Shown piece by piece: positions 53,501-60,312 of a stretch of 64,000 nucleotides of DNA. Each line of letters begins with the position of its first letter. Position 1 is the first letter of the stretch. Source of the stretch: CAYVQF01 sp964454015 (GTDB lineage Bacteria > Myxococcota_A > Bradymonadia > UBA4248); contig CAYVQF010000013.1 in the NCBI GenBank assembly GCA_964454015.1, positions 35,312 through 99,311 of the forward strand, written 5' to 3'. A program made the position numbers and the translations under genes. The notes below the pieces were generated by a model, which saw only the letters and a list, made by a program, of their open reading frames with translations, was not told the origin of the DNA and searched no databases.

Positions 53501-53843
53501 GTGGCCGGTGGTGGGCTTCGCGGAGCTGCCCCTGGTGGTGCACGGGCTGTTGGCGGTGAACGAGATCCTGGCGGTGGATCCGGAGAACGTGTTCATCGCG
53601 CTGATTGCCAATGGCTTCGAGCCCTTCGAGGATGGCACGTCGAGCCTGGGGCTGGTGTGGGACATCGCGGTGGCGACCAATCGATTGGTGCCTGGTGATG
53701 CTGCGCCGTTGAGCTCGGCTGATTTGCGCATCATGTTGGAGACGGTGGCAGATTTTCTACAGGACGAAGGGCGTGGACTTGAGCGAATATATGGGATCAT
53801 TGAGTTTGCGCTCTACGGCGTGGCGGGCAAGCCGGCGGATTAG
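50541..53843 (+). CDS. 1100-residue lipoprotein, unrecognised
   Basis: I do not recognise the family. The start at 50541 (ATGATG, with GGAAA upstream) opens a signal peptide ending in LLWSC (Cys at about 24), so it is a lipoprotein. The rest is a mix of long amphipathic helices and short beta stretches without repeats I can define. One calcium-like loop, DSDMDGLADVDGRG, lies near residue 255. A local Cys cluster, CFHACKGAHDHGSLERLRCIQAC, falls near residues 490-512. It ends inside the next gene: the FadL-type porin start lies 53-71 bases before its stop, so the two are translationally coupled. An envelope role with that porin is likely (inference). Confidence 0.6.
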   Translation: MMQQRGMRGGVGVLCLAMGLLWSCMEPIDLERRAPARGTLGEEIHRILHKDLRRSPDRGELRGEVFWAYRDDFVLAVDTTATDALLSPLNAVMARMLPLYDNGLLPGLIRKGALLSAEVAALPEVTEALAHYSHLPSYIGQPIRARFLAHLMHFPQLRELLQLSLEMMLVHDGSGASDATLRLLTGLAQELREMTVNGDAGRMGVVLSDVLLTPSPFFAPAGPWEPLWAVRVDRRGLAQVRSGDGSVPFPFVDSDMDGLADVDGRGRFVVSGGALVLPFGPAGERLGVLERDETGRLINTTTGQMVFDYVDLHSTALGYLVREVDDIVIDDTLFELVRALRSLLGVTRQASDALGTYPSFAADGDLLGLALGFLRAMDHDDAGALLEGMSLLLKDEADLLASVVHALEVSADILDASPEVSVADDTNLVDVLLPLVAEIVATPGLLEDVLLALDAPASRELGPILADLSTRRNARITYVPGGPYDVCFHACKGAHDHGSLERLRCIQACPTEEILGTERVVWSEPETRDNLSLVHRIMALMWEASETPYGLRISEFRMGSSDFSNTARAIGDVVTFTNIGESYLHSMTGDLHFSRHVNPLVTALASPLGLDGADVVDVLLWITRNIYLIEMDPIPSTDQVTRLFNKAPLASEMPSIVMNMNLAVCKSGWDCVDAHADVLFAIEASGLSDALHPLVSAFTRHGKTELFARLLALIYTYYPSPGASYVDPFGQPLPFLKHNLRSIEPAMVALLEDGQLLDALGDLSPVMTGLRLSDGSLFLGRAGRYLHHLLTPEPGLVLVDGRAAVRDPAGEVVTPLSPFYLVLEPARRLREMLDANPAADASWTLAVDGLWDMIMQVEDHGDGVRFAKAGGPFLGALLLDALRLRWESESAAGRRVQWLEDEVQDTVVRFFSGRLFHAAVELFDWLEAQEGGLDLMREAVLHMLEVDVAGPEQVTILAFKVVTGVVDEPAWVAVARFVAQAIDPLRPWPVVGFAELPLVVHGLLAVNEILAVDPENVFIALIANGFEPFEDGTSSLGLVWDIAVATNRLVPGDAAPLSSADLRIMLETVADFLQDEGRGLERIYGIIEFALYGVAGKPAD

Positions 53844-55224
53844 CCCCTGGGGGCGGGCGCTGTGGCTGGTGGTTGCCCTGCTGACGGTGGCCCTCGGGCT
53901 GTCGCAGCGGCCGGCGTCCCTCACGGCAGGGGGGCTGTTCATCCCCTTGCGCGGGGTGGGTCCGACCGGGCGAGCTGGGGCGGTGGTGGCCAGCAGCCGC
54001 GATCCCAACGCCCTGTGGTTCAACCCAGCCTTGTTGCCCATGGTGGAGGGCAACCAGTTGCTGGTGGACGCGGCGTGGCTCGAGCTGCACCTGTCCTTCG
54101 CGCGGGCCGACGCGGTGGCGCGCAACGGCGATGTGGTCTCTTTTGAGAAGGTGGAGAACGAAGCGCCCGGGCTCCCAGCGCCCTCCATTCTCTTCTCCAC
54201 CGACTTGGGGACAGAAGACTTCGCCCTCGCCGTGGGTCTGTACACGCCGTGGGCGGGGCGGCTGCGTTTTCCGTCACAGGGGCCGCAGCGCTACGCTTTG
54301 GTCGACATGACGGGATCGATGATCATGTACCAGCACATCGCGCTGGCGTGGCAGCCGCACCCACGGGTGGCGATTGGTGCGGGGCTGCAGAACATCATGG
54401 CCATTTTGGATGGCGTAGGGGTGGCGTCGACTTTCGTGGGGATCTGGGGCGAGCCCGAGGACTACGACCTGGACTCGACGGTGCACATCAGGGCGACGGA
54501 CCTTTTCACCCTGACGGCCAACTTCGGGGTGTGGGTCAGTCCCATCGACGGCTTCGAGATCGCCGCTTCGGTGCAGCTCCCGGCGACGATTTCCGATGCC
54601 AAGGCGCGTTTCGAGACCCAGCTCCCGTCGCACTACGTCTTTGACACCACGTCGGTGGAGGGGGACACCATGGGTCTGGAGCTGGATCTGCCCTGGATGG
54701 CGCGGGTCGCGCTGCGTTACGTGTGGCCCGATCTCTTCGATGTGGAGATCATGGGGTGGTTCGAGGGCTGGAGCCGGCAGGAGAAGATCCGCACCATCCC
54801 CAACAACGTGCGCATCGTCGATGTCCCGACGGTGGGTTCCATTCAGGCGGACCGCCTGAACCTGGATCGACGCCTGCGCGATATTTTGGGGGTGGCCATC
54901 GGGGGGGACTATCACCTTTTCCCGTTTTTGACTTTGCGGGCAGGCTTCATGATGGAGCAGGGGGCGACGCCCGACGTGACCTACAGCGTCTTTCAGCATG
55001 ACAGCAGCAAGTACGCGCCGACGGTGGGTGTGACTTGGAAGATAGACGAGATGTGGCGTTTGGATTTTGCCTACACCCACATTTTTCAGGGGGCGCGGAG
55101 CATCAGCAATAGCGAAGTGGTCCAGATCAACTCGGCCTACCCCGAGGGGGCGACGGTGGTGGGCAATGGGGAGTACCGATCGAGCTATGACGTGGTGGGC
55201 TTAGGGATGGTGCTGCACTTCTGA
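53773..55224 (+). CDS. FadL/OMPP1-type outer-membrane channel
   Basis: Up to 483 residues. After an N-terminal hydrophobic signal (ALWLVVALLTVALGLSQRPA) comes the FadL hatch and first strands: GLFIPLRGVGPTGRAGAVVA, then DPNALWFNPALLPM, matching the NPA motif of hydrophobic-compound porins. Alternating beta strands continue to the end, with a C-terminal VGLGMVLHF, the terminal aromatic expected of barrel insertion. Family length is 400-500. Start uncertain: GTG 53773 (AGGA at 8 bases) or ATG 53791. It overlaps the large lipoprotein gene and converges with the HEAT-like gene over 24 bases. Substrate: hydrophobic small molecules by family analogy. Confidence 0.8.
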   Translation: MDLSEYMGSLSLRSTAWRASRRISPWGRALWLVVALLTVALGLSQRPASLTAGGLFIPLRGVGPTGRAGAVVASSRDPNALWFNPALLPMVEGNQLLVDAAWLELHLSFARADAVARNGDVVSFEKVENEAPGLPAPSILFSTDLGTEDFALAVGLYTPWAGRLRFPSQGPQRYALVDMTGSMIMYQHIALAWQPHPRVAIGAGLQNIMAILDGVGVASTFVGIWGEPEDYDLDSTVHIRATDLFTLTANFGVWVSPIDGFEIAASVQLPATISDAKARFETQLPSHYVFDTTSVEGDTMGLELDLPWMARVALRYVWPDLFDVEIMGWFEGWSRQEKIRTIPNNVRIVDVPTVGSIQADRLNLDRRLRDILGVAIGGDYHLFPFLTLRAGFMMEQGATPDVTYSVFQHDSSKYAPTVGVTWKIDEMWRLDFAYTHIFQGARSISNSEVVQINSAYPEGATVVGNGEYRSSYDVVGLGMVLHF

Positions 55225-55785
55225 GGCGGCGTCAGGCGCCAAAAAATCCAGGGCGCGCGCCTTGACCAGGGGCATGGGGTCGGAGGCGGCGATCTTGGCG
55301 ATGAGGGTGCGGGCGTCGGGGTGGTCACAGGTGGCCAACGCTGCCAGTGCGGTCAGGCGGAGGCTGGGGTCATCTTCGGCGAGGACGGGGGTGACTAAGT
55401 TGGGGAGCGCGACGGGGTTGACCTTGGCGTAGGCCATGATGGCGCGTTGGCGCAGGGTCAGGGGTTGGCTGAGGTCACCCGTGAGGTCGCGCAAGTAAGT
55501 CTCTGCCCGTGGATCCACAAAAAAGCCGAGGAAGGTGACGGCCTGGTGTTGGGCGATGGGGCCGGTCTGGGGGTTTTGGGCGACCCAGAGGAGGGCGTCG
55601 ACGGGATCGCTGGCGCTGGCCGTGAGGGTGGCGGCATCGATGGGGGAGTCGATGTTGAGGGTGAGCCGGTAGATGGCTTGGCGCTCAGTGGCGCTGGCGT
55701 GGGTGCCGGGTGGATCGGCGCTTTGCGCGGCGAGGGCGGCTGGGAAGAGGGCGAGGGCGAGGGCGAGGGGGATGGCTCGTTTCAT
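55201..55785 (-). CDS. Small secreted HEAT-like protein
   Basis: A 194-residue exported protein. The signal peptide is IPLALALALFPAALAAQ, cut by signal peptidase I rather than lipidated, since no Cys follows. The remainder is helical, with HEAT-type pairs such as LRQRAIMAYAKVNPVALPNLVTPVLAEDDPSLRLTALAALATC. It overlaps the metzincin stop by ATGA, so the two are co-translated. The last 24 bases overlap the end of the FadL-type gene on the other strand. Likely a periplasmic partner of the metalloprotease. Confidence 0.65.
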   Translation of the reverse strand: MKRAIPLALALALFPAALAAQSADPPGTHASATERQAIYRLTLNIDSPIDAATLTASASDPVDALLWVAQNPQTGPIAQHQAVTFLGFFVDPRAETYLRDLTGDLSQPLTLRQRAIMAYAKVNPVALPNLVTPVLAEDDPSLRLTALAALATCDHPDARTLIAKIAASDPMPLVKARALDFLAPDAASEVQHHP

Positions 55786-57365
55786 GGCTGAATCAGGGGG
55801 TTGGCGAGGATGCGTTGGCTTTGGAGTGGGGAAAAGCTCTGCACGCTTCCTGGTTGGGCGATAGGGTACATGATGTTGAGGAGGTCGGGGCAGGGGTCGG
55901 GGCTGGTGCCATAGTGGGGGCACTCAGGGGTGTCGCTGAGGTTGTCGAAGACGGGTCCGTGGTCGGAGGTGTGTTCGAGGCCGAAGAAGTGGCCGGCTTC
56001 GTGGGCGATGACGTAGGCGAGGGTGGTGTTGCCGTCATTGCTGATGATGCAGGAGGGTGGGGTGGGGGTGTTCATGCATTCGGGGCGGGAGGGGTCGAGT
56101 TGTTGCTGGCCTTGGCCGAGCATGGGTGTGGTGGCGACGGCGATGCCCCCTTGGGGGGTGCCGTGGCCTCCGGGGAAGCCGAGCAAGGGGGCGAGGCCGA
56201 GGACGCCGTCGTCGGCGAAGTCGCGGATGAGGAAGACATTGAGGCGGAGGAGATCGTCGCGATCGGTGCCCGTGGGATAGGGGGCGGTGGCCAAGAGGGG
56301 GCCGAGGTCGTTGCGGTTATTGAGGACGCCGTACAAGGCGGCCGTGTCGGGGTCGGCGTCGAGGTAGCGGGTGCCGGCGGGTTGGTAGTCGATGCCGTGG
56401 GCGTCGAGGATGCCTTGGAGGGTGCGCAGGACGACCTGGAGGTCGCCGTGGTTGGGGGCGGTGATGGCGTTGAGGGTGGGCAGGCCGACGAAAACGAAGG
56501 TGAGGAGGAGGCGCTTGGCGGGTTGACTGTCGTCGATGACGTAATAGCAGAAGCTGTTGCCCTTGGAGACACCGCGCACGGTGTAGGTGCCGGGCTTGAT
56601 CATGTAGGCGGCGAGCTCGGTGTGGAGGGAGGGCATGATGATGTCGCGGCCGGCGGTGGTGACGCGGGCCTGGGTCCAGCGGGAGGAGGCGAAGTTTTCG
56701 TTGTAGCCTTCGGGGGTGCGCAGGCTGAAGAACCAGCTTTGGTGGCCGTCGGGGTGATAGCTGGAGACGGCGAGGCGCTGGACGGCGGGGACGGTGAAGG
56801 TGTCTTGGTAGACTTCCGCTTCACCAGGGACGGCTTCGTCGGTGCAGCGCAGCTCGAGGACCTTGGAGGGGCAGTTGATGCAGAGGCCGGTCTTGACCTT
56901 GAGGGTGGTCTCGGTAGGGGCAGCGTTGCTGGGGGCGATGTGGAGCTTGGCGTCTTCGAGGACGGCCTCGGTGGGGTGGTAGGTGAGGGTGAGAGGGAGG
57001 GATTCGCCAGGGTTGAGGGGCGGCAGGGCGCTGAGCCCGGCGGGCAGGGCGATGGTGAGGCCGGCGACTTCGGGGGTGATGGTGAAGGGCTGTTCGGGAA
57101 AACAGAGTTGGCCCGTGCCCCCGTTGTTGAGGGTGAGGGTCTTGGTGAGGGGTTGGCCGATCTCGGTGCTGAGGTCGAGGAGGATGGGGGCGGTGCGCAA
57201 GATGGCGCCGCTCTCGGGGCAGGCTTCGATTTCGATCTCCGTTTGATCCAAGTCATCGAGGAGGTCGGGAGTGGCCTTCTCGTCGTCGCAGGCACTGCAG
57301 AACAGGGCGAGGGCGAGGGCGAGGGCAGAGGCCAGGGTGGCACGCAGGGATGGAGCTGATGTCAT
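55782..57365 (-). CDS. Metzincin-like metalloprotease lipoprotein
   Basis: A 527-residue surface protease. The signal peptide ends in FCSAC (Cys at about 26). Residues 60-160 look like an immunoglobulin-like domain (LTLTYHPTEAVLEDAKLHIAPS). Catalytic core: HEAGHFFGLEHTSDHG (HExxHxxGxxH, about 455-470), with the Met-turn NIMYP following, as in metzincins. Disulfide-prone Cys flank it (CPHYGTSPDPCPD). The ATG at 57365 was chosen at the signal peptide; the ribosome site is poor. It is co-translated with the HEAT-like protein through an ATGA overlap. Likely acts outside the cell; the substrate is unknown. Confidence 0.82.
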   Translation of the reverse strand: MTSAPSLRATLASALALALALFCSACDDEKATPDLLDDLDQTEIEIEACPESGAILRTAPILLDLSTEIGQPLTKTLTLNNGGTGQLCFPEQPFTITPEVAGLTIALPAGLSALPPLNPGESLPLTLTYHPTEAVLEDAKLHIAPSNAAPTETTLKVKTGLCINCPSKVLELRCTDEAVPGEAEVYQDTFTVPAVQRLAVSSYHPDGHQSWFFSLRTPEGYNENFASSRWTQARVTTAGRDIIMPSLHTELAAYMIKPGTYTVRGVSKGNSFCYYVIDDSQPAKRLLLTFVFVGLPTLNAITAPNHGDLQVVLRTLQGILDAHGIDYQPAGTRYLDADPDTAALYGVLNNRNDLGPLLATAPYPTGTDRDDLLRLNVFLIRDFADDGVLGLAPLLGFPGGHGTPQGGIAVATTPMLGQGQQQLDPSRPECMNTPTPPSCIISNDGNTTLAYVIAHEAGHFFGLEHTSDHGPVFDNLSDTPECPHYGTSPDPCPDLLNIMYPIAQPGSVQSFSPLQSQRILANPLIQP

Positions 57366-57705
57366 GGTGTTTCGTAGGGGTGTGGGGCAGGGTGAGAGGC
57401 GCGGCCAGCGCGAGGGAGGCCTGGCTGGGGTGCGCGCGGCGGCGGTGCCTGCGCAGGATGCTCTCAGGTTTGTGCTTTTCGTTGGCCCTGTCAATCGGCA
57501 GATGGTGCAATGGGCTGGGGATTTTTGGGCTGGGGTCCATGGGGTTGGCCCTGGGGGGCGCTTGCGCGGATGAGGCGGGAGGCTTTTCAGGCGGCGCAAG
57601 CTGTGGTAGTGCGTGCCAATGGCGCTGTGGGTTGCTGTATGGCTGCCTTGGCGAACGCTGCCGAGACCTGGGCGTCGTGTGCCCGCGAGGTGATAGTGTA
57701 AGCGC
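57366..57705. other. 340-base divergent region
   Basis: Between the metalloprotease and the CNNM-like gene. An open + strand frame ends at 57701, four bases before the next ATG, but it lacks a ribosome site. No convincing promoter or RNA element is seen. Confidence 0.4.
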
Positions 57706-58803
57706 ATGCTTTATCTCTACATCGTGCTGACCCTGGGCGTGTCTTTTTTGTGCTCGATCCTGGAGGCGATGCTGTTGAGTATCAGCCCCTCCTACGTGGC
57801 GGCGCTGCAGGAGCAGCGGCCCAAGCTCGGGCGGCGACTGGCGCAGCTCAAGGGGCAGATCGACCGGCCTCTGGGGGCCATCCTGACCTTGAACACCGTG
57901 GCGAACACCATCGGGGCCAGCGGCGTGGGGGCGCAGGTTTATATTTTGTGGGGGAGCGCCTACGTGACGGGGGCGAGCTTTTTGTTGACCTTGGCTATCC
58001 TCTATTTGGCGGAGATCATCCCCAAGACCTTGGGGGCCAAGTACTGGCGGCAGCTCGCGCCGCTGGCGGCGCGGATCCTGCCGGTGATGATCTGGGTGAC
58101 CCTGCCCATCGTGGGGCCCACCAAGCCGCTGATGCGTCTCTTTGGGCGGTCGCGGGAGCCGCTGATGAGCCGGGAGGAGTTTTCGGCACTGGCGACCTTG
58201 GCGGCCAAAGAGGGGATGCTGCACGAGAAAGAGTCACTGGTGTTGAGAAACCTGGGCAAGTTCAGCTCGCTGGTGGCCAAGGACATCATGACGCCGCGCA
58301 CGGTGATCGCCGGCTTGGAGCAGAGCCTGCGCGTGGGCGACGTGGTGGATCAGGACAACCTGGATCTGCGCTTCTCGCGCATCCCCGTTTTTGCGGGTGA
58401 TATCGACGAGATCAACGGTTTCGTCCACAAGCACGACATCTTGCTGCGCTATGCCCGGGGGGAGGTCGACGTGCCCCTGGAGACCTTCATGCGGCCCCTG
58501 GTGGTGATTCCGGAGCTGGCCAAGATCTCCGACCTCTTCGACCAGCTCCTCAAGCGCAAAGAGCACATGGCGCTGTTGGTGGATGAGTACGGTGGGACGG
58601 CGGGCATCGTCACCATGGAAGATGTGGTGGAGACCCTGCTGGGGATGGAGATCGTCGACGAGTTCGACGACGTGGTGGACATGCAGAGCCTGGCGCGGCA
58701 GCAGTGGCAGCGGCGCGCCCAAGTCATGGGCATTCTGGAGGATCCGCTCGCCGGTGACGATGCCGCGGCGCCGGCGGCAGAGGCCGAGGCGCCCGAAGCT
58801 TAA
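57706..58803 (+). CDS. CNNM/CorC-like transporter with DUF21 and CBS domains
   Basis: A 365-residue inner-membrane protein. Residues 1-180 form the DUF21 membrane domain with four helices (LYIVLTLGVSFLCSILEAM, then ILTLNTVANTIGASGVG and LTLAILYLAEIIPKTLGAKY). A CBS pair follows at about 190-320 (DIMTPRTVIAGLE, then ALLVDEYGGTAGIVTMEDVVETLLG). The usual C-terminal CorC/HlyC domain is replaced by a short Ala/Glu tail, so it is a truncated family type. Related proteins handle Mg(2+)/Co(2+) or Na(+) exchange. Its stop shares TTAA with the convergent PLP-enzyme gene. Confidence 0.87.
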   Translation: MLYLYIVLTLGVSFLCSILEAMLLSISPSYVAALQEQRPKLGRRLAQLKGQIDRPLGAILTLNTVANTIGASGVGAQVYILWGSAYVTGASFLLTLAILYLAEIIPKTLGAKYWRQLAPLAARILPVMIWVTLPIVGPTKPLMRLFGRSREPLMSREEFSALATLAAKEGMLHEKESLVLRNLGKFSSLVAKDIMTPRTVIAGLEQSLRVGDVVDQDNLDLRFSRIPVFAGDIDEINGFVHKHDILLRYARGEVDVPLETFMRPLVVIPELAKISDLFDQLLKRKEHMALLVDEYGGTAGIVTMEDVVETLLGMEIVDEFDDVVDMQSLARQQWQRRAQVMGILEDPLAGDDAAAPAAEAEAPEA

Positions 58804-60002
58804 GGGAGCAAGGCGAAGGCGCGGTCGAAGTCCTGGATGAGGTCCTGCAAGTCCTCACAGCCAACGGCGAGGCGGACCAGGCCGTCGGTGATGCCAGCGG
58901 CGAGGCGCTGCTCCCGGGGCATGGCGGCGTGGGTCATGGAGGAGGGGTGAGAGATGAGGGTCTCGATGCCGCCCAAGGAGACCGCCAGGGTCATGACCTG
59001 GAGATTGTTCAGGAGGGTGCGCCCGGCTTCGACGCCGCCGATGACGTCAAAGGAGATGAGGGAGCCTGGGCCGGCCATCTGGCGCTGCACCAGGGCGTAT
59101 TGTGGGTGCGACTCGAGGCCCGGGTAGGCGACGTGGGTGACCTTGGGGTGGGCCTCGAGGTAGGCGGCGATGTGCTTGGCGTTCTCTTGGGAGGCCCGGA
59201 CTCGCAGGGCGAGGGTGCGCAGGCCGCGCAGGACCAACCAGGCCTGGTGGGGATCGATGCAGGCCCCGAGGTAGTTGTGGACGGGGCGCAGGCGCTGGTG
59301 GGTATCGCTGTCTTTGGCGATGATCATCCCGGCGACCACGTCGGAGTGGCCGTTGAGGAACTTGGTCATGGAGTGGAAGACGATGTCGGCGCCGAGCTTG
59401 ATGGGCTGCTGGAGGATGGGTGAGGCGAAGGTGTTGTCCACCACCAGGAGGGCGCCGTGGGCGTGGGCGATCTCCGCCGCGGCAGCGATATCGCTGACGG
59501 ACATGGTGGGGTTGGCCGGGGTCTCGATGAAGACGATTTTGGTTTCGGGCCGGATGGCGGCGCGCAGGGCGTCGAGGTTGGAGGTGTCGACGAAGGTCGA
59601 GGTGACGCCGAAGCGCGAGAAGTCGCGTTGGATGACCATGCGCGAGGGGCCGTAGACCGAGTGGGTGCCGACGACGTGATCGCCAGCGTGCAAGGTGGCA
59701 AAGAGGATGGTGCACAAGGCCGACATGCCCGAAGCGGTAGCGATGCCCGCGGCGCCACCTTCGAGGGCGGCGACGGCGCGCTCCAGGCGATCGACCGTGG
59801 GGTTGCCCATGCGGGTGTAGATGAAGCCAGCTTCTTCACCAGCGAAGCGGGCCGCGCCCTGATCACAGTCAGCGAAGGCGAAGGTGGAGGTCTGACAGAT
59901 GGGGGGGGCGACGGCGCCGCAGCTCGGGTCGATCTCCCCGCCAGCGTGAATGGTGAGGGTGGTCAGGCCACAACAAGCATCGTCATGGGTGGGATGGGAC
60001 AT
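58800..60002 (-). CDS. Cys/Met-metabolism PLP enzyme (gamma-lyase/synthase type)
   Basis: A 400-residue enzyme of the Cys/Met PLP family. TLTIHAGGEIDPSCGAV (about 15-31), FIYTRMGNPTVDRLE (about 58-72), ASGMSALCTILFA, VVDNTFASP, and the PLP-Lys motif HSMTKFLNGHSDVVAG (Lys near 208) are all seen. The region where methionine gamma-lyases carry an essential Cys reads VYGPSR, so cystathionine gamma-lyase or O-acetyl-homoserine-type activity fits better, but the substrate cannot be set from motifs. The ATG at 60002 follows AAGGAAAG. It stands alone, with a 310-base upstream region. The stop overlaps that of the CNNM-like gene. Confidence 0.85.
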   Translation of the reverse strand: MSHPTHDDACCGLTTLTIHAGGEIDPSCGAVAPPICQTSTFAFADCDQGAARFAGEEAGFIYTRMGNPTVDRLERAVAALEGGAAGIATASGMSALCTILFATLHAGDHVVGTHSVYGPSRMVIQRDFSRFGVTSTFVDTSNLDALRAAIRPETKIVFIETPANPTMSVSDIAAAAEIAHAHGALLVVDNTFASPILQQPIKLGADIVFHSMTKFLNGHSDVVAGMIIAKDSDTHQRLRPVHNYLGACIDPHQAWLVLRGLRTLALRVRASQENAKHIAAYLEAHPKVTHVAYPGLESHPQYALVQRQMAGPGSLISFDVIGGVEAGRTLLNNLQVMTLAVSLGGIETLISHPSSMTHAAMPREQRLAAGITDGLVRLAVGCEDLQDLIQDFDRAFALLP

Positions 60003-60312
60003 GATAGCTTTCCTTGATGAAGCGATGTGGTTGGGCGGAGCGCGGATCTGCGCAAGGCTCATGGGTGGCATACAACAAGAGCGTGGCCGTGTCGAGTGTG
60101 CGAATGCACGGCGCACGGGGGCGCAGGACTGCGGCGTTTGGGGTTGGCAACTGTTGATAGTTGCGTCAAAGGCGCTGCGTGCAGAATAATAGTCGTTTGT
60201 TATATGAGGGAAGTGGCATGGGGCGGTGCGCGCAGGCGGCGGGCGGCACAACTCGGCGAGGCCAGGGCCGTTGCTGTCGCCTGCCCGGGCGGCGGCAGGC
60301 CTCGTCGCGGGC
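60003..60312. other. 310-base region upstream of the PLP-enzyme gene
   Basis: It separates two - strand genes. It includes an AT-rich stretch at about 60184-60210 and the inverted repeat listed separately, so it probably holds the promoter of the PLP-enzyme gene and the transcript end of the ABC fusion. I looked for SAM and cobalamin riboswitch motifs and did not find them. Confidence 0.4.
60147..60164 (-). promoter_or_regulatory. Inverted repeat, possible operator
   Basis: GCAACT-n6-AGTTGC is a perfect 6-6-6 inverted repeat about 150 bases upstream of the PLP-enzyme ATG. On the - strand it follows a TTGACG that could serve as a -35 box, although no good -10 lies 17 bases on. The layout fits a dimeric repressor site. 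Confidence 0.3.

Noticed and set aside
55710..57359. A 549-codon + strand frame opposite the metzincin gene
   Set aside because: Glycine/glutamate/valine-rich shadow; the - strand gene has HExxHxxGxxH and a lipobox.
57570..57701. Small + strand gene just before the CNNM-like gene
   Set aside because: No ribosome site and no recognisable features; it ends four bases before the next ATG by coincidence.
58800..60002. Methionine gamma-lyase
   Set aside because: The segment where that enzyme carries its essential Cys reads VYGPSR, so the narrow call was replaced by a family-level one.
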